DNA of 64,000 nucleotides, from NCBI GenBank assembly GCA_951640165.1, contig OX621249.1, forward strand, positions 5,259,001 through 5,323,000, written 5' to 3'. The notes below the pieces were generated by a model. The model was not told the origin of the DNA. It searched no databases and was given only the letters and a program-made list of their open reading frames with translations. This DNA is from Pseudoips prasinana. Taxonomy: Eukaryota; Arthropoda; Insecta; Lepidoptera; Nolidae. The position numbers were made by a program, and so were the translations under genes. Positions 63,906 to 64,000 of the stretch are shown here, piece by piece. Numbering within the stretch: the first letter of the stretch is position 1; each line of letters begins with the position of its first letter.

Positions 63906-64000
63906 CCATTATCGTCATCACTTTGTTTGTTTATTTTGCATGTTTTGCACAATTTAAAGGGAAACGAAGTTATACCTAATTAATTGACATATTCAATATA

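Noticed and set aside
1..64000. CRISPR array, operon, defence island or biosynthetic cluster
   Set aside because: No regularly spaced short direct repeats and no adjacent host-type genes; all long frames are transposable-element proteins. The sequence is eukaryotic.

Overview
This window looks like AT-rich intergenic (or deep intronic) DNA from a moth or butterfly (Lepidoptera). I see no host protein-coding gene, no rRNA and no convincing functional tRNA. The assignment rests on the repeats: Helitron-like elements whose 3' end is a small GC-rich hairpin followed by CTAG, several tRNA-derived SINE families, RTE-like and CR1-like non-LTR retrotransposons with (TATG)n or AATAAA-type tails, and a mariner. 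I cannot name the family or species.

Layout. 1-12 kb: an RTE-type ORF tail at the very edge, an inverted pair of tRNA-like units (581-980), Helitron-like copies (one nested inside another at 8.9-9.2 kb), a TA-flanked MITE containing a second MITE (7.04-7.72 kb), two long perfect hairpins, and a frameshifted domain that may be a PD-(D/E)xK-like endonuclease (9.6-10.2 kb). 12-21 kb: an RTE-like insertion with a 12-bp target-site duplication (TSD), a direct-repeat pair, and a long CR1-like reverse transcriptase copy with a premature stop. 22-30 kb: SINEs, MITEs and a 1.39-kb long-inverted-repeat element. 31.4-35.9 kb: the best preserved element, a 4.5-kb non-LTR retrotransposon with ORF1 (zinc knuckles), an AP-type endonuclease, reverse transcriptase and RNase H. 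It has a 13-bp TSD and a snap-back palindrome at its truncated 5' end. 36-51 kb: SINEs, small 5'-truncated RTE-like insertions with clear TSDs, and a composite Helitron (42.2-45.1 kb) carrying broken Rep/Hel helicase pieces. 51-64 kb: more Helitron-like copies, a mariner with perfect ends but a deleted WVPHEL motif, a three-level nest (SINE, MITE-1, MITE-2), a VNTR-like MITE, two inverted copies of a long SINE, and a fold-back SINE at the right edge.

How the parts relate: the non-LTR elements supply the RT/endonuclease machinery that could mobilise SINEs. The Helitron helicase fragments belong to the same class as the many short non-autonomous CTAG-ended copies. The mariner is structurally complete but probably dead. 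I found no gene cluster, CRISPR array, defence locus or other coordinated system. The most unusual signal is the density of perfect or near-perfect short-loop palindromes (seven with loops of 4-7 nt). All similarity statements come from reading the sequence by eye; no database search was run.
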